The notes under the pieces: generated by a model
Seen by the model: only the letters and a program-made list of their open reading frames with translations
Told to the model about the DNA's origin: nothing
Database searches by the model: none
NCBI GenBank assembly: GCA_003131365.1
Contig: PKVB01000173.1
Location: forward strand, 50,826-57,946
From: Gemmatimonadota bacterium
GTDB taxonomy: Bacteria; Gemmatimonadota; Gemmatimonadetes; Gemmatimonadales; Gemmatimonadaceae
Length of the DNA: 7,121 nt
Direction: 5' to 3'
Position numbers and translations under genes: made by a program
In this document: positions 1 to 6,624 of the stretch, in pieces
Layout: every line of letters begins with the position of its first letter
Numbering within the stretch: position 1 is the first letter of the stretch

Positions 1-46
1 CTTCGGCTGCGGCGGGTGACGCGCCCGCGACAGCGCTAGTCCGCAT
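1..46 (-). CDS. Possible start of a downstream gene, cut by the window edge
   Basis: The stop codon of the zinc-ribbon/TPR gene overlaps an ATG in the arrangement TGATG, and the frame from that ATG stays open for 15 codons to the window edge (MRTSAVAGASPAAAE). The same 1-base TGATG junction joins ccmA to ccmB in this operon, which makes a coupled start plausible. A weak AGCAGG lies about 10 bases upstream of the ATG. The visible residues are small and Ala/Ser-rich, and no family can be named. The gene could be another cytochrome-assembly gene or unrelated, or the ATG may be chance, since 15 open codons is weak evidence in GC-rich DNA. Confidence 0.3.
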   Translation of the reverse strand, partial: MRTSAVAGASPAAAE

Positions 47-750
47 CAACGTTTTCGCGCCTGCTCGATGGCGGTGCTGATGTCGGCAGCGTGGGCGGTG
101 TATTCCGGAAGATTGCGCGCTTTCTCGGCCGGCTCCGCCGCGAGTAGCCGCCGCCGAAAGCTCCTGCTTGCGGCGGCGTCGCCGCGAGCATCTGCCGCGC
201 GCGCGGCGAGCGCCAACCCAAGCAGGTGGGTGGGTTGCTGCGCGAGGATCGTGTCGCCCTGCGCCGTCGCGCTCGAAACGTCGCCGGTCACGAGCGCAAC
301 GAGGCCAACGTCATAGCGCCGATGCGCGTCGAGCGGTGTAAGTGCCTCGAGTGCGCCGAGCGCCATTGGCCCAAAGAAAGCGGCACTGTCCTTTTTCCCC
401 TCGCTCGAGAGCCGCATCACCCGATTGAACAGGCGATCGGCACGCTCTTCCGGCGACATCGAGGAAATGTCCGGCGCTTGGACCACACCGGTGCCGAAAG
501 GTACACGTTGTTCGGACTCTCCTCCGGCCCCGCGTGAACCGAACTGAATGACCGAAAGCACGATCAGGAGGAGGATTGCCAGAGCCGGTACGCCCCACCG
601 CAGCGCTTTCGAGCCCGATGGCGATTGCGCGGGCGAACCGCGCCCGTGGACGGACGAGCCGCAGTTGTGGCAAAACTGCGAGTTGGCGTTGAGCTTCGTT
701 CCGCAATCGCTACAAAACCTGGGATTTGCTGCTGGAGTATTCGTTGCCAT
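46..750 (-). CDS. Zinc-ribbon, single-pass membrane protein with TPR-like C-terminal domain (candidate CcmI-type factor)
   Basis: 234 residues from the ATG at 750. Residues 12-30 hold two CxxC pairs (Cys13/16 and Cys27/30, FCSDCG and FCHNCG), a short zinc ribbon. A Ser/Gly-rich linker follows, then one hydrophobic helix at about 53-71. Lys/Arg just before the helix suggests a cytoplasmic zinc ribbon and a periplasmic C-terminal part. Residues ~108-209 look like three 34-residue TPR helices-turn-helices: Pro139, Pro173 and Pro207 are exactly 34 apart, and the Gly-Asp turns at 156-157 and 190-191 are also 34 apart. The gene is last in the ccm series, where CcmI (membrane helices plus periplasmic TPR apocytochrome chaperone) often lies, so a CcmI-like role is inferred. 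Zinc ribbons are not part of known CcmI. An in-frame ATG at 837 would add 29 residues and overlap ccmH. The ATG at 750 was preferred because it puts the zinc ribbon at the N-terminus, but neither has a clear ribosome binding site. Confidence 0.8.
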   Translation of the reverse strand: MATNTPAANPRFCSDCGTKLNANSQFCHNCGSSVHGRGSPAQSPSGSKALRWGVPALAILLLIVLSVIQFGSRGAGGESEQRVPFGTGVVQAPDISSMSPEERADRLFNRVMRLSSEGKKDSAAFFGPMALGALEALTPLDAHRRYDVGLVALVTGDVSSATAQGDTILAQQPTHLLGLALAARAADARGDAAASRSFRRRLLAAEPAEKARNLPEYTAHAADISTAIEQARKR

Positions 751-806
751 GGTACCGGGAGTAGGCGGCTGATGGGCGATTTTCGAGTGCGGCGACTGAC
801 CGTCGA

Positions 807-1259
807 CTACTGTGTGGTTGTTTCTGGTGCTGTCCATCGTCGAACGAGGATCGCGACGAGCGCCAGCCCTCCGACCACGAGGAGCACCGGGATAACATAG
901 AGCAGAATGTTCAGCCCCGTCATGGTAGGGTCGAGCAGAATCCACTCTCCGTACTTGGAGACGAAGTACGCTTTGACCTGATCCGGTGTATTGCCTGCGC
1001 GCAGCTTGTCACGCACTACGATGCGCATCTGCCGCGCGAGATCGGACGGCGAGTCCTGGATGGATTCGCCCTGGCACACCGGGCAGCGGAGGGTCGATGC
1101 GACCGCCGTCGTTTGCGCCTCGAGCGCGGAATCCGAGGCCGTCGTCGTCGTCGCCGTCGCCGATGGACGCGAAGGTGCTGCGACGTCTTGCGCGCGGGCG
1201 GGCGCCGCAACGCAGGTTGCGACAGCCACGGCTACGGTTGCGAGTGCAGCGTATCTCAC
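807..1259 (-). CDS. ccmH: Cytochrome c biogenesis protein CcmH (short form, thiol oxidoreductase)
   Basis: CcmH is a membrane-anchored periplasmic thiol-disulfide protein that, with CcmG, keeps the CXXCH cysteines of apocytochrome c reduced for heme attachment. The 150-residue product has a signal-peptide-like start (hydrophobic core, then AAPARA before Gln24), a Thr/Ala/Ser-rich linker, and the family motif LRCPVCQ with Cys59 and Cys62. The family-typical SIQDSPSDLARQMR and KYGEWILLDP segments follow. One membrane helix lies at ~117-140, then a short tail. It is the short CcmH without the C-terminal TPR domain fused to it in E. coli. The start is GTG at 1259, which overlaps the ccmG stop as GTGA. 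An ATG at 1322 is in frame but would overlap ccmG by 67 bases and put 21 polar residues ahead of the signal peptide. Confidence 0.93.
   Translation of the reverse strand: MRYAALATVAVAVATCVAAPARAQDVAAPSRPSATATTTTASDSALEAQTTAVASTLRCPVCQGESIQDSPSDLARQMRIVVRDKLRAGNTPDQVKAYFVSKYGEWILLDPTMTGLNILLYVIPVLLVVGGLALVAILVRRWTAPETTTQ
1138..1161. repeat. Short trinucleotide repeat inside ccmH
   Basis: Eight consecutive triplets of the form GYC on the plus strand, including four perfect GTC units at 1141-1152. On the coding strand they read as ACG/GCG codons for the ATATTTT part of the CcmH periplasmic linker between the signal peptide and the LRCPVCQ domain. The repeat is in frame, so gain or loss of a unit would only change linker length. 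It is small and may have no function. Confidence 0.6.
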
Positions 1260-1849
1260 GGAACCCGCGCGCGAGGCACCGTGCCGGCAGCAGTCGCATT
1301 CGGCAGCAGGGAATCGATCCATTGATGCAGAATGTTCGCCGAGACGGGGCCCACCTGCTTGTACGCGATGCGTCCGGTCGCGTCGACGATGAATGTCTCG
1401 GGTACGCCGTATACACCGTAGTCGATGGCGGTCAGCGCGCCGGGATCCAACAGGGCCGGGTAACTCTGGCCGCCCATCTCACCGATCCACTGGGTTGCCG
1501 AAGCTGCGCTGTCATTGTAAAGCACACCAATGAACCGCGCCGGCCGGCCGGCGTATTGCCGAGCCGTCTCGCTGAGCGTGGCGTGTTCGCTGCGACAAGG
1601 CCCGCACCACGACGCCCAGAAATTCACGACCACCACCTTGCCCACCAGTTCGCCGAGGCGGAACGTATCACCGAGCGGCTGCATAAGTGGTCCGTCGCCG
1701 GGAGCGAAGACTGTCAGGGTGAAGTTCGGGGCGGCGTGTCCCGGGAGCGGGGAGGGGATTTCAGCCGGATCGCGAGAAAACCCATAGGCGAAGAGCGCGA
1801 TGAGCGGCGCTGCCGCGAGCACGGCGATGCTGGCGCGCTTCCAGTTCAT
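1256..1849 (-). CDS. ccmG: Thiol:disulfide interchange protein CcmG/DsbE (thioredoxin-like)
   Basis: 197-residue periplasmic thioredoxin-fold reductant of the Ccm pathway. It passes electrons, usually received from DsbD/CcdA, to CcmH and apocytochrome c. An uncleaved N-terminal anchor spans ~7-23 after MNWKR. The linker GHAAPNFTL is the usual entry to this fold. The active site is WCGPC at 81-85 (Cys82, Cys85) after VVVNFWAS, and GVPETFIVD gives the cis-proline at Pro150, as in CcmG. Length fits the family (about 170-200). The ATG at 1849 overlaps the ccmF stop as ATGA and the stop overlaps the ccmH GTG. No CcdA or DsbD gene is in the window. ResA or another TlpA-type thioredoxin is the alternative, but position between ccmF and ccmH and the GVPE motif favour CcmG. 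Confidence 0.95.
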   Translation of the reverse strand: MNWKRASIAVLAAAPLIALFAYGFSRDPAEIPSPLPGHAAPNFTLTVFAPGDGPLMQPLGDTFRLGELVGKVVVVNFWASWCGPCRSEHATLSETARQYAGRPARFIGVLYNDSAASATQWIGEMGGQSYPALLDPGALTAIDYGVYGVPETFIVDATGRIAYKQVGPVSANILHQWIDSLLPNATAAGTVPRARVP

Positions 1850-3864
1850 GGATCAGCGTTCGCGACGGTGGGGCCCGCTGATGCTGAATTCGTGGCGAGC
1901 GCCGGCGCCCCCGTACCTCGGCTGCTGTAGAACAGGCCGATGAATGCTCCTATCACTACCACGAGCCCACCGAACCAGATCCACGTGACGAATGGCTCGA
2001 CGATCACCTTTACCGTCGCGTTGGCGCCGCCGGAGTCGAACGCCATGAGATTGACATAGAGATCGCCTCGCCAGCTGCTGCTCACGTCGGGCGTCGGCAC
2101 CGGTTGGTCCGACACGCGGTAGTAGTTCATTCGCGGTTCTAGGGTTCCAATGATTGCACCGTTCTTGCCGACTACATCCATCGTGGCGCCGATCACCGAC
2201 CGCTGCGGTTCCTCTCGGCCCCACAGGTTCTTCAGTCGCACCGTACGGCCGGAGACGGTGAGCGTCTGGCCCGGCGTGAGCGTCGCCTCGCGCTCCGTGC
2301 GAAACGTCGATGATGCCGTGATTCCCAGCGCGATCAACAGCACGCCAATGTGCGCAACGTATCCACCGTATCGACGGCGATTGCCGGCGACCAGGCGCAC
2401 AAGTGCTGTCGGCCAGCTCTCGCCGTGCGCGCGATGCCGGGCGCGCATGCCGATCCAGAACTCCCGCAGATTGCTCATCGCCGCATACCCGACGAACGCG
2501 AACGCGAGAATCGCGTAGATGCTGCGTGCTCCCGCGATCACCGCAATCGCGCCAAGGATCACCGCGGCGATGCCCGGTGGATACAGTCGCTTGCGAGCAT
2601 CGGCCCACGTAGTGCTGCCCCATGGAAGCGCGGGCCCCACGCCCATGAGGAAGAGGAGCGACACCATCGCCGGGAGCGCCATCCGGTTGAAGAACGGCAC
2701 CCCGACGCTGACTTTGACGCCGCGCACTGCTTCGGCGACGAGCGGATACAGAGTGCCGACGAGCACCGTCAGCATCACCGCGGTGAGGAAGAGGTTGTTG
2801 AGCAGGAACACCGTTTCACGCGACGCCGCCCCGCCGAGCTTACCCTTGGTCTGAATGCGTTCCGAGTTGCCGGCGACCAGCGTCAGCGTCGTCACGAGCA
2901 CGATCGCGATGAACGCGAGGAAATAGTAGCCGATCGCACCCGTCGTGAACGCGTGGACGGACGAAAGAATCCCCGAGCGGGTCAGGAACGTGCCGAGGAT
3001 CGTCAGCACGAATGTCGCGACGCACAGGTTCAACGTCCACAGTCGGAGCATGTTGCGCCGCTCCTGCACCATCACCGAGTGGAGATAGGCGGTCGCCGTG
3101 AGCCACGGAAGAAACGATGCGTTCTCGACGGGATCCCACGCCCAGTAGCCGCCCCAACCGAGCACCCCGTACGACCACCACATGCCCGCGATGATGGCGG
3201 CGGAGAGAAATCCCCACGATGCAAGCATCCAGCGCCGCGATAGGATAGACCAGTCGTTCGATGCAGCCTCGTTGGAGAAAATTGCGCCGAGGGCGAATGC
3301 GAACGGCACCGACATTCCGACATAGCCGAGGTACAGCAGCGGCGGGTGAACCGCCATCAGGTAGTGATTCTGTAGCAACGTGTTCGGCCCCGGGCCATCG
3401 GCCGGCACCGGAAACACCGGCAGAAACGGATCAGCGGGCCCCACTAGCAGAATCGCGAAGAACGCGGCGACGGCGAGTAGTGTCATCACCGCGTACGGAA
3501 CGAGGTTTCCAGGCCGGCGATGGTGAAGCAGCACGACCGCGGCCGAGTACAGGCCCAGTACCCAGGCCCAAAAGAGAATCGAGCCTTCGAGCGCGCCCCA
3601 AAGCGAAATGATGGTGAAAAGCAGAGGCGTGGAGCGGCTGCCCACCGCCGCCACGTACGACACCGAGAAGTCGTGCGTGACGAGCGCGACAACCATCGAC
3701 CCCGCCGCGACGCTCACCAGCAGGAAGTTCGTGTACACCGCGCCATACACCAGCTGGAGCCATTCCTGCCGGCCGGTGCGGATCGCTACGGGGGTGAGAA
3801 TCGCTCCGAACGCCACGGCTGCCAGTGATACCAGCAGCGCATTGTGTGCAAGCAGGCCGATCAC
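1846..3864 (-). CDS. ccmF: Heme lyase subunit CcmF
   Basis: 672-residue multi-spanning inner-membrane protein, the core of the cytochrome c heme lyase that takes heme from holo-CcmE and ligates it to apocytochrome. The heme-handling WWD domain is at ~236-254 (GWGGYWAWDPVEN, then LPW). Histidines sit where family heme ligands are expected: His173 (AVHPPLLYLGY) and His303 (SSVHAF) flank the WWD domain on the periplasmic side, and His262 (YLHSVM) and His505 (YVAHIG) lie in membrane helices. A periplasmic domain at ~520-615 with TLTPGQ and the RGDLYVNL segment precedes a final helix (FVTWIWFGGLVVV). Length matches the family (~640-670). The start is GTG at 3864, overlapping the ccmE stop as GTGA. 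The stop overlaps ccmG as ATGA. Residues ~651-672 form a polar Ala/Thr-rich tail with no visible motif. Confidence 0.97.
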   Translation of the reverse strand: MIGLLAHNALLVSLAAVAFGAILTPVAIRTGRQEWLQLVYGAVYTNFLLVSVAAGSMVVALVTHDFSVSYVAAVGSRSTPLLFTIISLWGALEGSILFWAWVLGLYSAAVVLLHHRRPGNLVPYAVMTLLAVAAFFAILLVGPADPFLPVFPVPADGPGPNTLLQNHYLMAVHPPLLYLGYVGMSVPFAFALGAIFSNEAASNDWSILSRRWMLASWGFLSAAIIAGMWWSYGVLGWGGYWAWDPVENASFLPWLTATAYLHSVMVQERRNMLRLWTLNLCVATFVLTILGTFLTRSGILSSVHAFTTGAIGYYFLAFIAIVLVTTLTLVAGNSERIQTKGKLGGAASRETVFLLNNLFLTAVMLTVLVGTLYPLVAEAVRGVKVSVGVPFFNRMALPAMVSLLFLMGVGPALPWGSTTWADARKRLYPPGIAAVILGAIAVIAGARSIYAILAFAFVGYAAMSNLREFWIGMRARHRAHGESWPTALVRLVAGNRRRYGGYVAHIGVLLIALGITASSTFRTEREATLTPGQTLTVSGRTVRLKNLWGREEPQRSVIGATMDVVGKNGAIIGTLEPRMNYYRVSDQPVPTPDVSSSWRGDLYVNLMAFDSGGANATVKVIVEPFVTWIWFGGLVVVIGAFIGLFYSSRGTGAPALATNSASAGPTVANADP

Positions 3865-4301
3865 TGCGTGGACTGCTCTAACAGCGTCTTGTACTTCTCG
3901 TGCGCCGACTCGCCGGGTTTGGGCGGACGGTACTCGTTCGAGTGCTTAACCATCAGGCCCGTTGCCTCGAACACACCGGCCGTACCGACGCGTCCTTCGA
4001 CGACGACGCCCATGCCGTCACGGAACATCTGCGGCGGAGCGCCCGTCGAGTGCACCTGCATCTCTCGCGCGCCGTCGGTAACCGTAAAGCGCAGATCGAG
4101 TGTCTGCGCGTTCCACTTCACCGAGCCCGGCTTCACCTGTCCGCCGAGGCGCACCGGCACGCCCACGCCCTCGTTGCCCTTCGCGAGCAGCTCCTTGGGC
4201 GTTAGAAAGAACACCACGTTCTTCTGCAGGCCGCCGAACAGCAACCACGCGAACACCGCGACGATGACGGCCGCACCTCCAATTATCCACGCGCGTTTCA
4301 T
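3861..4301 (-). CDS. ccmE: Periplasmic heme chaperone CcmE
   Basis: 146-residue membrane-anchored chaperone that binds heme covalently through a histidine and carries it from CcmC to CcmF. MKR is followed by one anchor helix at ~5-24, then a small beta-barrel (OB-like) domain with the family segments RLGGQVKPGSV and FTVTDGA. The heme-binding motif is in LMVKHSNEYRPP: His120 is the predicted covalent ligand and Tyr124 completes the HxxxY motif, so this is the His type and not the Cys type of some archaea and sulfate reducers. Length is typical. ATG at 4301 overlaps the ccmD stop as ATGA. The C-terminal tail is short and charged. Confidence 0.97.
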   Translation of the reverse strand: MKRAWIIGGAAVIVAVFAWLLFGGLQKNVVFFLTPKELLAKGNEGVGVPVRLGGQVKPGSVKWNAQTLDLRFTVTDGAREMQVHSTGAPPQMFRDGMGVVVEGRVGTAGVFEATGLMVKHSNEYRPPKPGESAHEKYKTLLEQSTQ

Positions 4302-4459
4302 TGACTCTTCTCCCCGCTGCGCTGTTGCGCAATGCGCTCATAGTCGGCCCGGGCGCGCCCACCCTTTCGGACAAGTCGCAATGAATATCCGAGCAGGACG
4401 ATCCAAGTCACCGTGTACGCCGCGATGATGAAATTCAGGTTCGACGCCGCTGTTATCAC
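4298..4459 (-). CDS. ccmD: Heme exporter protein CcmD (small membrane subunit)
   Basis: A 53-residue protein with one membrane helix (~8-27, LNFIIAAYTVTWIVLLGYSL), followed by a basic cytoplasmic stretch (RLVRKGGRARADYERI). This is the CcmD layout: Tyr15 in the AAY segment and arginines after the helix. CcmD stabilises the CcmABC-CcmE complex and helps release holo-CcmE. It starts with GTG at 4459, which overlaps the ccmC stop as GTGA. A GGGAGG stands three bases before that GTG, a good Shine-Dalgarno sequence but closer than usual. The stop overlaps ccmE as ATGA. The same frame runs open far upstream through ccmC, so a simple ORF search shows a false 212-residue protein. CcmD is too short and variable for certain recognition by sequence, so position between ccmC and ccmE is part of the case. 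Confidence 0.86.
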   Translation of the reverse strand: MITAASNLNFIIAAYTVTWIVLLGYSLRLVRKGGRARADYERIAQQRSGEKSQ

Positions 4460-5175
4460 TGGCCTCCCATTGCGGCCGCCTCGGCCATGTGCTCGACCGC
4501 TCGCTCGAGACGGGCGATTTCGTACCGCCTGCGGATGAAATAGATCATAACCAGCAGCAGCGCGATCGCATTCAGCCGCAGCCCCATCGTGTACCTGGGG
4601 TCGAGGGTGGCCGGGCTCGACGGCGGCTGATGGAGCGTGCGCCACCACTTCACCGACATGTACACGATCGGGACGTTGAGCGCGCCGATCGCCCCGACCG
4701 CCGCGCTCCATCGCGCCTTCTGCTGCGCGTCGTCGGTAAAGGCGCGCAGAGCAAGATAGCCGACAAAGATCAGGAACAGCACCAGCGTGGATGTCAGGCG
4801 CGCGTCCCATACCCACCATACACCCCAGGCCGGACGCCCCCAGATCATGCCCAGCATCAGCGTGAGGCCGTTGAACGTCGCACCCACCTCGGCCGCCGAT
4901 GCGGCGATCAGGTCGTCGTTTTCCCGGCGCCGCCACAGATAGCGCACGCTGAAGACGAGGACGACGAAGAACGAGAGGAACGTCATCCAGGCTGCCGGAA
5001 CGTGCACGTACATGATCTTCTGCAGGTGCCCCATGTCACCTTCGGCCGGAGATGTCAGGATCGCATAAGCCTGGGCGGCGATCACGGCGCCGAAGCTGAC
5101 GAATGCCGGCCAAACACCGGTGCGTGGGGGGCGGGCAGTTAGTATGTCGCGCGATTGGTCGGAAGAAGAGATCAT
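4456..5175 (-). CDS. ccmC: Heme exporter/transfer protein CcmC
   Basis: 239-residue inner-membrane protein of the heme-handling family, about the usual length (~240). It presents heme to CcmE and forms the covalent CcmE-heme adduct. Six membrane helices can be drawn. The WWD motif is at 117-124 and beyond (WGVWWVWDARLTST). The two flanking periplasmic histidines that ligate heme are His58 (MYVHVPAAW) and His182 (WRTLHQPPS), corresponding to the family ligands. The C-terminus is basic and cytoplasmic (RRRYEIARLERAVEHM). The ATG at 5175 is six bases from the ccmB stop, with GAAGG just upstream as a weak ribosome binding site that overlaps that stop. CcsA/ResC proteins of System II share the WWD domain, but the size and the ccmB-ccmD context fix this as CcmC. 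Confidence 0.96.
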   Translation of the reverse strand: MISSSDQSRDILTARPPRTGVWPAFVSFGAVIAAQAYAILTSPAEGDMGHLQKIMYVHVPAAWMTFLSFFVVLVFSVRYLWRRRENDDLIAASAAEVGATFNGLTLMLGMIWGRPAWGVWWVWDARLTSTLVLFLIFVGYLALRAFTDDAQQKARWSAAVGAIGALNVPIVYMSVKWWRTLHQPPSSPATLDPRYTMGLRLNAIALLLVMIYFIRRRYEIARLERAVEHMAEAAAMGGQ

Positions 5176-5181
5176 TGGCCT

Positions 5182-5868
5182 TCAGGCTTCAATTACGTGT
5201 TCGAACGCGATGAACGTGGCTGTCAGGAATACTAGGTCGTACGCCACGAGTAGTCGAATCCAGGCGCCCGCTTCGTGCATCACATCCGCGCCCAGCAGTG
5301 CCTTTGACGCCGTGGTCGCCGCGAGCAGGACCGGCACCAGCATTGGGAAAAGTAGCAGCGGAAGCAGAACTTCGCGGGCGCGGCTTCGGCTCGCCATCGA
5401 CGCGTAGAAAGTGCCCAGCACTACCAGGCCCACGACGCCGAGCGCCAGGACGCCGAGCAAAGGCGGCCAATCAGCAGGGATCCGAACGCCGAACAACACG
5501 ACGCCCGCGACCACGACGATGGCCACCATCAGCGTCAGGAACATCAGGTTGCCGAGCAGCTTTCCGGCAAAGATTGTCCAGCGCGGCCCGGGATACAGCA
5601 GCAGCGGTTCGAGCGCACCACTCTCTAGCTCGACCTGGAAAGACCGATTGAACGCGAGCACCCCGGAGAACAGCAGGGCCAGCCACACCGCCCCGACCGC
5701 CGCATTGCGTAGGGCATCTGCATCAGGGCCGAGAGCCAGTCCGAGAAGAACGAGGATCGTCACGCCGAGCGACGCCACGCTGTTGAACCCGGCTTTGGCG
5801 CGTAGCTCGGTAGTGACGTCCTTTCTCGCGATGGCACGCACCCGCCGCCAATCATCACGCCAGGCCAT
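5182..5868 (-). CDS. ccmB: Heme exporter membrane protein CcmB (ABC permease)
   Basis: 228 residues with six predicted membrane helices at about 31-48, 55-74, 105-127, 134-155, 167-188 and 203-223. It is the membrane partner of CcmA, and ATP hydrolysis by the pair is needed to release holo-CcmE. Family features: a cytoplasmic N-terminus with RKDVTTELRAK, the coupling segment FQVELESGALEPLLL, and REVLLPLLLFPMLVPVLL before the fifth helix. The length agrees with CcmB (~220). Its ATG at 5868 shares one base with the ccmA stop (TGATG), the tightest coupling in the operon and common between subunits made in equal amounts. Confidence 0.94.
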   Translation of the reverse strand: MAWRDDWRRVRAIARKDVTTELRAKAGFNSVASLGVTILVLLGLALGPDADALRNAAVGAVWLALLFSGVLAFNRSFQVELESGALEPLLLYPGPRWTIFAGKLLGNLMFLTLMVAIVVVAGVVLFGVRIPADWPPLLGVLALGVVGLVVLGTFYASMASRSRAREVLLPLLLFPMLVPVLLAATTASKALLGADVMHEAGAWIRLLVAYDLVFLTATFIAFEHVIEA

Positions 5869-6569
5869 CAGCGCGTCTCCGTCGGTGTGGCGTGATCGTG
5901 AAGCTCGCGCTCTGGCTGGGCTGCTTCTATTCTCCCTTCAACAAGCGTGAGCGTGCGATCGAGCATCGCTTTGGCGGGAGCTAGCTCGTGCAGCGCCACC
6001 AGCGCCGCGCCCCCAGACCGCACAATGCCGTTGATCACCGAGTTCATGAGCTCGACACCTTCAGCGTCGAGATTGCTGTACGGCTCGTCCAGCAGAAGAA
6101 CCCGGGGATTGCGCAGGATGAGGCGCGCGAGCGCCAGCCGCCGCTGCATCCCGGCAGAAAATCCGCGCACGCGGTCACCGGCGGCGTACGCAAGGCCAAC
6201 GCGTTCAAGGCCGCCCTGTGCCGCCGCATACGGCAGTCCCAGCATGTCGGCCGCGAACCGCAGGTTCTCGCGTGCCGTAAGGTCGTCGTACAGTCCGGGC
6301 GTGTGCGCCAAATACCCGATTTGACCGCGGACGCTGCTGGCATCGCGCACGATATCGAGCCCGTTTATAGCACCGGTGCCGGCGTTCGGATTGAGCAGTG
6401 TCCCGAGGATCCGCAGCACCGTGCTCTTCCCGCTGCCGTTCGGTCCCAGCAGCCCCACGGCTTCGCCGCGGCGCACTTCGAGCGAAACTCCGCGCAGCAC
6501 CCATCGTGCGCCGAAGCGCTTGCCAAGACCAATGACTTTGATCGCTCGATCGGGCTGGCCGTTGACCAT
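5868..6569 (-). CDS. ccmA: Heme exporter ATP-binding protein CcmA
   Basis: 233-residue ABC ATPase. From the ATG at 6569: Walker A GPNGSGKST at 42-50; a Q-loop segment YLAHTPGLYDDLTARENL in which His89 stands where most ABC ATPases have Gln (His here is usual in CcmA); signature FSAGM at 137-141 instead of LSGGQ; Walker B VLLLDEP at 157-163 with Asp161 and Glu162; switch His194 in ALHE. A tail after ~212 is rich in charged residues. Identification as CcmA rests on the AH...LTARENL segment plus the ccmB partner. An upstream in-frame TTG at 6626 would add 19 residues, but it falls in the T-rich end of a terminator-like hairpin and the ABC domain needs no such extension. No clear ribosome binding site is seen before 6569. 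This is the first gene of the ccm operon. Confidence 0.93.
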   Translation of the reverse strand: MVNGQPDRAIKVIGLGKRFGARWVLRGVSLEVRRGEAVGLLGPNGSGKSTVLRILGTLLNPNAGTGAINGLDIVRDASSVRGQIGYLAHTPGLYDDLTARENLRFAADMLGLPYAAAQGGLERVGLAYAAGDRVRGFSAGMQRRLALARLILRNPRVLLLDEPYSNLDAEGVELMNSVINGIVRSGGAALVALHELAPAKAMLDRTLTLVEGRIEAAQPERELHDHATPTETR

Positions 6570-6624
6570 CGGATGAAGCTGTGGGCGGAGGTGACGTGCG
6601 GTACGGAGCACGATTGGAACCACC

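Noticed and set aside
751..945. Longer zinc-ribbon gene from GTG 945
   Set aside because: It would overlap ccmH by 139 bases and the extra residues are Arg/Pro-rich out-of-frame ccmH sequence.
1141..1152. GTC repeats as a CRISPR or phase-variable tract
   Set aside because: Units are three bases, in frame and only four perfect copies, so no CRISPR structure and no on/off frameshift switch.
1260..1322. Longer ccmH from the ATG at 1322, with a CDCC cluster
   Set aside because: It overlaps ccmG by 67 bases and places polar residues before the signal peptide. GTG 1259 gives the GTGA overlap and a normal leader.
986..1930. Plus-strand open frame of 314 codons
   Set aside because: It lies opposite ccmG, ccmH and part of ccmF, is Arg/Ala/Gly-rich with no recognisable domain, and the minus strand has clear families here. 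It is a GC-rich antisense shadow.
2350..3243. Plus-strand open frame of 297 codons
   Set aside because: It lies wholly opposite ccmF, including the conserved WWD domain. Its product is dominated by Arg, His, Glu and Asp with no membrane or enzyme motif.
4460..4936. Upstream extension of the ccmD frame to give a 212-residue protein
   Set aside because: The added part overlaps ccmC in another frame and is Arg/Gly-rich nonsense. Only the part from GTG 4459 looks like a membrane protein.
4489..5142. Plus-strand open frame of 217 codons opposite ccmC
   Set aside because: Composition is charged and His/Arg-rich without any motif, and ccmC on the other strand is certain.
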